DNA from: a virus
Length of the DNA: 22,113 nt
Virus record (IMG/VR): IMGVR_UViG_3300032093_000939
Coordinates: 1-22,113 of that record
Direction: 5' to 3' (one strand)
Below are positions 7,155-14,219 of the stretch, one piece after another. The translations under genes were made by a program, and so were the position numbers. Positions within the stretch are counted from its first letter, which is position 1. Every line of letters begins with the position of its first letter. Below the pieces are notes generated by a model. The model did no database searches and was not told where the DNA came from. It saw only the letters and a program-made list of their open reading frames with translations.

Positions 7155-10100
7155 ATGGCAAATACACCAATTCAAATAAAACGTTCGCTAACGTCGAACA
7201 CACCAGCAACACTAAACATTGGCGAACCAGCGTATTCGTACAGCAGTAATACATTATTCATTGGTTCACCAGCAGAAACGGGTGCCATTCCTATTGGCGG
7301 CTACGATTCTTACATTCGTGGCATTTCTGCTTATGATAAATTAAACACCGCACACAATCATGCAAATTCTGCTTATGTTCGTGCAAATAATGCACTGAAT
7401 GCAAATGTTGGTGGCTTAATTACCGGTGATGTTGTCATTCAAGGTAATCTAAGTATCGTTGGTGGTTCGATTGGTGCCAATGTACCTGTTGTATTAATTG
7501 GTGATAATATCATTTCACTGAATACTGCAATCAGTCCGTCGGGTGAACCGACAATGAATGCAGGTATTGAAATTGATCGTGGCGCACAACCAAATGTTTA
7601 TTTGTTATGGAATGAAACAGATAACAAATGGCAGTTTACAAATGACGGTGTTACATATGACGACTTCGGCGGTTCTGCTGCCTCTTCATATGCCAACTCT
7701 GCATTTGTAAAAGCAAACTCGGCATTTTTACACGCCAACTATTCGTTCAATCATGCCAACTCAGGTTTTATTCAGGCAAACTCAGCATTCTTACACGCCA
7801 ACTTTGCTTTTGCCAATGCAAATGCTGGTCTTGCGATGGCCAATGCGGCATATATTCATGCCAACTCAGGATTCATTCAAGCCAACTCATCGTTCTTCCA
7901 TGTAAATGCGGCATACTTACACGCAAATGCGGCATACACAAGTCAGAACACAAGTGGCATCAGAGCAAACTCGGCATTTGAACAAGCCAACGCAGCATTC
8001 TTTCATGCTAATTCGGCATTTCAGTTTCAGAATACATCAGGTAATTATGCGAACAGTGGTTTCATTCAAGCCAACTCTGCATATCATCATGCTAATGCTG
8101 CCTTTGCAAATGCTAATGGTGCTTTTGCTGCCGCTAATGCTGCTTACATTCAAGCAAACTCGGCATTTATACAAACGAATGCAGCATTTATTCATGCAAA
8201 CAGTGGTTTCATAAAAACAAATTCAGCGTTTGATCATGCGAACGCTGCCTTTGCAAATGCTAACGGTGCCTTTGCTAGAGCCAATGCCGCTTTTGCAAAT
8301 GCCAATGGTGCGTTTGCTGCTGCTAATGCTGCATATATTCAAGCAAACTCAGGATTCATTCAGTCCAACGCCGCATTCAATCATGCAAATGCAGGATTTA
8401 TTCGTGCAAACAATTCACTCAATGCAAACGTTGGTGGTCAAGTTACTGGTGATGTTGTCATTGTTGGTAATCTTACATCAAATACTTTAACAACAACGGG
8501 TTCAAATGGTAGCATTACAGGTGCTAATGCTATCTTCTCAAATTATTTCTTTGGTGCAAACGGTACAGTAGACCTGTATGTCTACACATCATATGCTTTC
8601 GCAAATGCCAATGGTGCTTTTGCTAGAGCCAATGCTGCCTTTGCAAACGCTAACGGTGCTTTTGCTGCTGCTAACGCCGCATACATTCAGGCTAACAGTG
8701 CATTTATAAAAACGAATGCCGCTTTTGATCACGCCAATGCGGCATACATCTCACAGAATGCAACTGGTCAGTATGCTAATGCTGCATTCATTTGGGCAAA
8801 TGCTGCGTACAATCAAGCAAATACTGACAAAGCAAACTTAGTTAATAGTGGCTTCACTGCTCAATTACATTCAAATGGTGCATTTGCTCTTCCCGGCACT
8901 TTAATATTCGGACCTTCCAAAGGAAGAATTACCAATCAGGGTGATGGAGTATTATCAATAACAGCAAATGCACAAAGTGGTAATACTGGAATATATTTGG
9001 ATAATGCTAGTCAAGCAGTGCTGTATGGTAAAACTAGCGTTCTTATTCAGACGAATCAAGGTCTTTTTGATTCACCAACAAGAAGTTTCACGTTCACTCA
9101 AGATGGTACAATAACATTACCAGCATCACGTGGAGATATCGGTAGAAGTGGTTTCCCGAATGGTATTGATTTATATAACAATAACGGTGGCGCTGGTTAT
9201 GTAAGAATGAATTTTGCCGACGAATCGGTTATGTGGGTTGATCCGGGTGGCGCACATATTCAAACCACTGGAACTACAAGCAATACATGGGACTTTGGTA
9301 CAGATGGCCAGATAAGATTTCCGGATTCTACAAAACAATTCACAGCATTCATTGGCTATGGTATTGATAATGTTGCAAGAGATACTTCAAACTCAGCATT
9401 CATTCGTGCTAACAATTCATTAGACGCAAATCTTGGTGGTACAGTTACCGCTAATGTTGTAATTGATGCTAATCTAACTACACAAAATGTATTTGTTGGT
9501 TCGTATATTGATCTAAACACATCATCTTCTGTACCACCAAGAAATGAAGGTCGTATTTTTTACGACAATGATCAAAAAACTTTAGCATACAACAACGAAT
9601 CTGATAACACGATTCAACTTGGTCAAGAAACAGTAATTCGTGTATGGAACAATTCTGGTACCACGATTGACAGAGGCAAAGTTGCCCGTATAGGTGGTGA
9701 TGCATCAGCAAATGGCTTCCCTGCTGTTGCACTTGCTTCTGCTGACATTGCTGCAAATGCAGAAGTTGTTGGTGTTACTTCAACTGCAATTGCAAATAAT
9801 GATTATGGTTATGTAACGATACATGGTAAAATCAGAGGACTTAACACTTCATTATTGGCTGCTGGACAAGAGTTGTTCTTGTCAGATACGCCGGGTGAAT
9901 ATCAAACAACTCCTCCAGTGCCGCCAAGTATACCAATGGCAGTTGGTTATGTTACTCTGTCAGACGTAACAGACGGTTCAATTCTCGTCTATTCACATTT
10001 GATGGAAGGCAAGAATAAAACAAATGGTGCTATTCTGTTTGGTCGTAATGGTGCAATTGATCAAGACCCAACTAAACTGTATTGGGATTATGCCAACGAC

Positions 10101-12947
10101 CGTTTAGGCATTGATACAGACAGCCCACAAGCAAACCTACACGTTGCTGGTGATGGTTTGTTCACAGGTAATCTGACTATCACAGGCAATCTTGTAATTA
10201 GTAATGCTCAAACAATTACTACGGACCAATTGTTTGTTGGTGGTAACAATGTAATTCTGAGTGCCAATGTTACTGGTACACCAACACTCAATGCCGCAAT
10301 CATTGTCAATCGTGGTTCATCACCAAACGCATATATTCTTTGGGATGAAACTGTTAATGAATGGTTAGCATATGAAGGATCGGGTGAACCCGGCCATATT
10401 ATTCTTGCAAATAAAACTGCGAACAGTTGGGCAGTATATGACACGTTTGAAGCATACGAAAAAGAGTTTTATCCTATTGGTGCGAATCTTGCAAACAGTA
10501 CAAATGAACACGCTAAAGCGGGATTTGCGACAGCGAACATTGCAGAGAACTTAGCAACTGCAAGTTTTAAACATGCAAACTCCGGATTCATTCAGGCAAA
10601 CTCATCGTATGTTCATGCGAATGCGGCTTATCTATCGCAAAATGCAACTGGTCAATATGCCAATGCGGCATTTATACATGCGAACTCTGCATATCAGTCA
10701 CAGAATGCTACAGGTCAATACGCTAATGCTGCGTTTACTGTAGCCAACGGCGCATTTATTCATACCAACTCCGCATTCGGTCATGCCAACGCAGCATATC
10801 AGTCACAGAATGCGACTGGTCAATATGCAAATGCGGCATTTATACATGCTAACAGTGGTTACATTCATGTCAACTCAGCCTTTGATCATGCCAATGCTGC
10901 TTACGTAAGTCAAAACTCAACTGGTAATTATGCCAACGCTGCTTTTGCAAATGCAAATGCTGGTCTTGCGATGGCCAATGCCGCTTTTGCCAATGCTAAT
11001 GGTGCATTCGCTTCTGCTAATGCGGCGTTCAACACGGGCAATTCAGCATTTATTCAGGCTAATGCATCGTTTGACCATGCCAATGCAGCCTTTGCGGCGG
11101 CAAACAATGTATTCCCGCAAGTACAGCCCGCATACGATACTGCCAACTCAGCATTTATACATGCTAATGCATCGTTTGATAAAGCAAATACGGCCGATCA
11201 AAATGCACTATCTGCCGGATCATATGCTAACTCTGCGTTTGTACACGCCAACGCTGCATTTGCTTCTGCAAACAATGTAGCACCACAGGTACAACCGGCG
11301 TTTAATACCGCCAATGCGGCATTCATTCAAGCCAATGCGTCATTTATCACAGCAAACAACGCTGATGCAAATGCTTCGTCTGCTGGTGTATACGCTAATG
11401 GTGCATACGCCCATGCGAATGCTGCGTTTGCTGCTGCTAATAATGTAGCACCGCAAGTTCAGCCGGCGTTTCATACCGCCAATGCAGCATTCATACAAGC
11501 CAATGCTGGCATACTTCATGCACAGTCAGCCTTTCATCACGCAAATGCTGGATTTGATGCTGCTAACACTGCTGACGATAAAGCAGTAACGGCAAGTAAC
11601 CGTGCAAATGCGGCATTTATCGTTGCGAATGCTACGACGATTCAAGCGAATGCTGGTTTTGATCATGCAAATTCTGGATTTGTGCAGGCAAACTCTGCAT
11701 TCTTCCATGCAAATAGTGGATTCATTCAAGCGAATGCATCATACAATCAAGCGAATGCATCATTCATTGTAGCGAATGCAACTTCGTCACAGGCCAATGC
11801 AGCATTTGACCATGCGAATGCGGCGTTTGCTTCAGCAAATAATGTAGCACCACAAGTACAACCAGCATTTAACACTGCAAATTCTGCGTTTATACAAGCA
11901 AATGCTGGTATTCTTCATGCACAGTCGGCGTTTAATCATGCCAACAGTGGTTTCATTCACGCCAATTCATCATATGTTCATGCGAATGCGGCATTCAATG
12001 CGGCGAATAATGCATCCGATCCTTGGGTTCGTGGTCAAGCAAATGCTGCCTTTATTCAAGCAAATGCTGCATTTGACAAAGCAAATACGGGTGCTAATGC
12101 TGAAGTCACAACATTTAACACAACATCAAATGGTGCTGTTTCTACTTACGCTTTAGGATTTACACCTGCATCTAACAGTGCGGTGATTGTTTCAATTGGT
12201 GGTATTGTTCAAACTGAACTTGTGGATTATATTGTAACTCGTTCAAATAATTCCATTTCATTTAATGAACCTCCACCTGCTGGTCAATCCATTCGTGTGG
12301 CAGGATTTAATAATGTAGTACCTTATTTCTTAGACATTGCGAATTCTGCTGGTGCTGTAGTATCAACATACAGTGCTGTTGGTGATGGTTCAACTCAAGC
12401 ATTTAGTATTGGATTTAGACCGGAATCAAACAAAGCCATTTTTGTTTCTATTGGTGGTATTTTACAACCCGAAACTGCGTATACCGTAACTCCATCAACA
12501 AACACAGTTACATTTGTCACTGCGCCAGGTAATAATGAAAACATTCGAATTGTTGGCTTTGAAAAAATTAATCCTTATTATATTCAATATGTAAGTTCAA
12601 ATGTCTCTGTATCTGTATTTGAAACAATATCAACTGGTACAACTGCTACATTTAACTTAGGATTTAATCCTCAGGCCCGTGAAACACTTATTGTAACAAT
12701 TGACGGTATTGTCCAGTCTATAAATGATTATACTGTAAATACCGCTTTACAGACAATTACATTAGATGAAATTCCTGCTAATGGTGAATTGGTGCGTGTT
12801 GCCACTATGTACACAACGGCAAACGCATTTGTTATTCCAGATGGCAGCATAACTTCACAAAAATTGAGTACATCACTTAATACATCGATTCAGTCTGCGG
12901 CGACAACAGGTAAAGCAATTGCAATGTCAATTGTATTTGGTGGCTAA
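7155..12947 (+). CDS. Giant tail fibre with heptad repeats and beta domains (1930 aa)
   Basis: The N-terminus ('PIQIKRSLTSNTPATLNIGEPAYSY', about residues 4-28, then 'LFIGSPA') is typical of large fibres of marine T4-like phages. Residues about 80-174 hold a beta module ('TGDVVIQGNL', 'AGIEIDRGAQPNVYLLWNE'). Seven-residue repeats of the form A-N-x-A-F-x-x fill about 176-420, 480-561 and 1115-1652. Between them are beta regions: 567-734, 799-939 (including 'HGKIRGLNTS' and 'GQELFLSDTPGEY'), 975-1017 ('DRLGIDTDSPQANLHVAG'), and 1026-1080, which duplicates the first module ('AAIIVNRGSSPNAYILWDE'). Three small beta-sandwiches follow at about 1651-1895, then a tail ending MSIVFGG. The rods are probably trimeric coiled-coil-like shafts. 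It likely binds the host surface. No C-terminal peptidase or chaperone domain is seen. Confidence 0.85.
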   Translation: MANTPIQIKRSLTSNTPATLNIGEPAYSYSSNTLFIGSPAETGAIPIGGYDSYIRGISAYDKLNTAHNHANSAYVRANNALNANVGGLITGDVVIQGNLSIVGGSIGANVPVVLIGDNIISLNTAISPSGEPTMNAGIEIDRGAQPNVYLLWNETDNKWQFTNDGVTYDDFGGSAASSYANSAFVKANSAFLHANYSFNHANSGFIQANSAFLHANFAFANANAGLAMANAAYIHANSGFIQANSSFFHVNAAYLHANAAYTSQNTSGIRANSAFEQANAAFFHANSAFQFQNTSGNYANSGFIQANSAYHHANAAFANANGAFAAANAAYIQANSAFIQTNAAFIHANSGFIKTNSAFDHANAAFANANGAFARANAAFANANGAFAAANAAYIQANSGFIQSNAAFNHANAGFIRANNSLNANVGGQVTGDVVIVGNLTSNTLTTTGSNGSITGANAIFSNYFFGANGTVDLYVYTSYAFANANGAFARANAAFANANGAFAAANAAYIQANSAFIKTNAAFDHANAAYISQNATGQYANAAFIWANAAYNQANTDKANLVNSGFTAQLHSNGAFALPGTLIFGPSKGRITNQGDGVLSITANAQSGNTGIYLDNASQAVLYGKTSVLIQTNQGLFDSPTRSFTFTQDGTITLPASRGDIGRSGFPNGIDLYNNNGGAGYVRMNFADESVMWVDPGGAHIQTTGTTSNTWDFGTDGQIRFPDSTKQFTAFIGYGIDNVARDTSNSAFIRANNSLDANLGGTVTANVVIDANLTTQNVFVGSYIDLNTSSSVPPRNEGRIFYDNDQKTLAYNNESDNTIQLGQETVIRVWNNSGTTIDRGKVARIGGDASANGFPAVALASADIAANAEVVGVTSTAIANNDYGYVTIHGKIRGLNTSLLAAGQELFLSDTPGEYQTTPPVPPSIPMAVGYVTLSDVTDGSILVYSHLMEGKNKTNGAILFGRNGAIDQDPTKLYWDYANDRLGIDTDSPQANLHVAGDGLFTGNLTITGNLVISNAQTITTDQLFVGGNNVILSANVTGTPTLNAAIIVNRGSSPNAYILWDETVNEWLAYEGSGEPGHIILANKTANSWAVYDTFEAYEKEFYPIGANLANSTNEHAKAGFATANIAENLATASFKHANSGFIQANSSYVHANAAYLSQNATGQYANAAFIHANSAYQSQNATGQYANAAFTVANGAFIHTNSAFGHANAAYQSQNATGQYANAAFIHANSGYIHVNSAFDHANAAYVSQNSTGNYANAAFANANAGLAMANAAFANANGAFASANAAFNTGNSAFIQANASFDHANAAFAAANNVFPQVQPAYDTANSAFIHANASFDKANTADQNALSAGSYANSAFVHANAAFASANNVAPQVQPAFNTANAAFIQANASFITANNADANASSAGVYANGAYAHANAAFAAANNVAPQVQPAFHTANAAFIQANAGILHAQSAFHHANAGFDAANTADDKAVTASNRANAAFIVANATTIQANAGFDHANSGFVQANSAFFHANSGFIQANASYNQANASFIVANATSSQANAAFDHANAAFASANNVAPQVQPAFNTANSAFIQANAGILHAQSAFNHANSGFIHANSSYVHANAAFNAANNASDPWVRGQANAAFIQANAAFDKANTGANAEVTTFNTTSNGAVSTYALGFTPASNSAVIVSIGGIVQTELVDYIVTRSNNSISFNEPPPAGQSIRVAGFNNVVPYFLDIANSAGAVVSTYSAVGDGSTQAFSIGFRPESNKAIFVSIGGILQPETAYTVTPSTNTVTFVTAPGNNENIRIVGFEKINPYYIQYVSSNVSVSVFETISTGTTATFNLGFNPQARETLIVTIDGIVQSINDYTVNTALQTITLDEIPANGELVRVATMYTTANAFVIPDGSITSQKLSTSLNTSIQSAATTGKAIAMSIVFGG
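7681..8412 (+). repeat. Heptad repeat block 1 of the giant fibre (21-bp period)
   Basis: Tandem 21-base units encode A-N-[SA]-[AG]-[FY]-x-x. Inner variants such as 'FANANGAFAAANAAYIQAN' recur (near 8100, 8300 and again near 8650). Breaks of the form 'SQNTSGxxAN' interrupt the register. Confidence 0.85.
8592..8835 (+). repeat. Heptad repeat block 2 of the giant fibre
   Basis: This shorter block has the same 21-base units and lies after an inserted 'GGQVTGDVVIVGNL' beta module. Its DNA from about 8596 to 8700 closely resembles 8245-8350, which points to internal duplication. Confidence 0.8.
10496..12110 (+). repeat. Heptad repeat block 3 of the giant fibre, with 168-bp super-repeats
   Basis: This is the longest block. 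Besides simple A-N-x-A-F-x-x units it contains four copies of 'NNV(F/A)PQVQPA(Y/F)' starting at 11103, 11271, 11439 and 11838. The spacings are 168, 168 and 399 bases, or 8, 8 and 19 heptads, so register is kept. 'SQNATGQYANAAF' also recurs near 10636, 10693 and 10810. Confidence 0.85.
12106..12840 (+). repeat. Three tandem small beta-sandwich domains at the fibre C-terminus
   Basis: The units carry 'NSAVIVSIGGIVQ...DYIV', 'NKAIFVSIGGILQ...AYTV' and 'RETLIVTIDGIVQ...DYTV', each followed by a strand and a 'G-x-x-(I/V)-R-(I/V)-(A/V)' close. They are homologous to the stand-alone 121-residue protein encoded at 239-604. Confidence 0.8.
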
Positions 12948-12949
12948 CT

Positions 12950-12956
12950 CTAAATA
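12950..12956 (+). promoter_or_regulatory. Late-promoter-like box CTAAATA
   Basis: This is the third copy type of the intergenic heptamer (see 6557 and 22018). It lies 18 bases before the ATG at 12975, leaving only a very short leader, and no clear ribosome binding site is present. Function is therefore uncertain. Confidence 0.35.
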
Positions 12957-12974
12957 AACAAAAAATGAAATAAA

Positions 12975-13508
12975 ATGACGCAAAGAATAAACACTAATAG
13001 ATTTGCCAATACTTCGGTTACTGGAGCCAAAATAGCCGTTGGTACAATTACGGGTAATTTGGTTGCTAATAACACGATTGCTTCTGTAAAACTTGCTCCA
13101 GTAAATCGTTTATTGGAAAATGCTAATTTGATTTCAAGTTCAACAAGCGGTAATGTAAATGTATCACTTGATGACAATTCAGTTTATTATGTAACCAGTA
13201 ATGTTGCTGATAATGTTACTTTTAATATTCGGGTAAGTCCAGAAACTACTTTAAATAGTTTTATGGCAAACGGTCAATCAATTACTACAGCATTCATATT
13301 GACACAAGGCTCCACACAGTTCTTGGCCAATTTGGCAATTGATGGTGTTTATCAATCAGGCAATACAAGATGGAGTGGTAACACTAGACCGACTTATGCA
13401 GCATCACTTACGAATCAACAATTAGATGTTTATACCTTCACATCAATTAAAACAGGATCCAATGCGTTTTCAGTTTTAGGATCAAGAACATCATATGGAT
13501 TTGGTTAA
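12975..13508 (+). CDS. Fibre-associated beta protein, tandem paralogue A (177 aa)
   Basis: I chose the ATG at 12975 because the ATG at 12965 meets a stop after one codon. Residues about 8-40 form a short repeat-like stretch ('NTSVTGAKIAVGTITGNLVANNTI') with an aliphatic residue about every five positions. The rest is a beta domain ('SGNVNVSLDDNSVYYVTSNV', 'NVTFNIRV', 'GQSITTAFILTQGS', 'LDVYTFTSI') that aligns end to end with the next gene. The aliphatic five-residue pattern is common in phage fibre proteins. It is probably a virion protein near the fibre tip. I do not recognise a named family. It follows the giant fibre by 27 bases. Confidence 0.75.
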   Translation: MTQRINTNRFANTSVTGAKIAVGTITGNLVANNTIASVKLAPVNRLLENANLISSSTSGNVNVSLDDNSVYYVTSNVADNVTFNIRVSPETTLNSFMANGQSITTAFILTQGSTQFLANLAIDGVYQSGNTRWSGNTRPTYAASLTNQQLDVYTFTSIKTGSNAFSVLGSRTSYGFG

Positions 13509-13512
13509 TTAA

Positions 13513-14070
13513 ATGTCAGATCAAAAAGTAGAATCAGGTCGTATTGCAGATGGTGCAATTATTGGAAACAAAATTGCAGGTAATGCCGTTCGTGCAAACA
13601 ATATTGTAGCAGGTCAAATTGCAGGCAACACTCTTGCTGCAAACCTTCACATATCTTTGAGTCAAGTTCTTGAATCTGCAAATGTATACTCCGTTGCTGT
13701 TGGTGGTAATGTAAACATTGATTTAGAAAACAATACTGTTTATTTCTTTTCTTCAAACACAACAGCAAATGTAACTTTTAATTTTAGAGCGAACACACAA
13801 AATACTCTTGATTCACAGTTGACTATTGGACAAACAATTACTGCGGCAATTTTATTGAAGCATGGTGCAACGAGATATCGTGCCAATGTTTATGTTGATG
13901 GTACTTTACAAAATCCTTGGTGGGCAGGAAATTCAGCTCCTGGTTTTTCTACTACACAACAAGAATCCATTGACATATATTCATTTAATATTTTAAAAAC
14001 GGCAGCAAATGTTTACACAGTATTAGCGGCAAATAGTAATTTTCAAAGAGCGTTAAATCAAAACCCCTAA
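13513..14070 (+). CDS. Fibre-associated beta protein, tandem paralogue B (185 aa)
   Basis: It starts 4 bases after paralogue A. Residues about 9-45 show a five-residue periodicity N-x-(I/V/L)-x-(A/G) ('GNKIAGNAVRANNIVAGQIA'), which would suit a small beta-helix or stacked-turn element. The following domain ('GGNVNIDLENNTVYFFSSNT', 'NVTFNFRA', 'GQTITAAILLKHGATRYRAN', 'IDIYSFNI') matches paralogue A, including the 'VDG' turn and the W-containing loop ('NPWWAGNS' against 'TRWSGNT'). The two genes are a tandem duplication that has diverged in the loops. A structural role in the fibre cassette is inferred from neighbours. Confidence 0.75.
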   Translation: MSDQKVESGRIADGAIIGNKIAGNAVRANNIVAGQIAGNTLAANLHISLSQVLESANVYSVAVGGNVNIDLENNTVYFFSSNTTANVTFNFRANTQNTLDSQLTIGQTITAAILLKHGATRYRANVYVDGTLQNPWWAGNSAPGFSTTQQESIDIYSFNILKTAANVYTVLAANSNFQRALNQNP

Positions 14071-14078
14071 GGTGTAAA

Positions 14079-14219
14079 ATGATACAAAAAGTTGAAACTG
14101 GAATAATACAAGTTCGTGCAGTTACAGGCAATTTGATTGCAAATAACGCCGTTAGCGCAAACAACATCGTTTCACCACCCGACATTTTTGACGATGCGTT
14201 TTTATTCGGTGGAATGTAA
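14079..14219 (+). CDS. 46-residue mini-protein related to the N-termini of its two upstream neighbours
   Basis: ATG at 14079 to TAA at 14217-14219, with AAGGTG at 14069-14074 as a plausible ribosome binding site. The product begins MIQKVETGIIQVRAV and continues with 'TGNLIANNAVSANNIVS', closely resembling 'TGNLVANNTI' of paralogue A and 'GNAVRANNIVAG' of paralogue B. It lacks their beta domain and instead ends DDAFLFGGM, which recalls the FGG tails of the 121-residue protein and the giant fibre. The stop overlaps the start of the third glycine-rich gene (TAATG), so the two are probably made together. It could be an adaptor for that protein or a remnant of a third tandem copy. The clean overlap at both ends favours a real gene. 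Confidence 0.7.
   Translation: MIQKVETGIIQVRAVTGNLIANNAVSANNIVSPPDIFDDAFLFGGM

Noticed and set aside
7681-12110. Regular short DNA repeats considered as a CRISPR-like array
   Set aside because: The period is 21 bases with no unique spacers, and the units are in-frame codons of a continuous protein.
12965-12973. ATG at 12965 as an upstream start or leader peptide
   Set aside because: It is followed by a single codon and a stop (ATG AAA TAA). No meaningful peptide.
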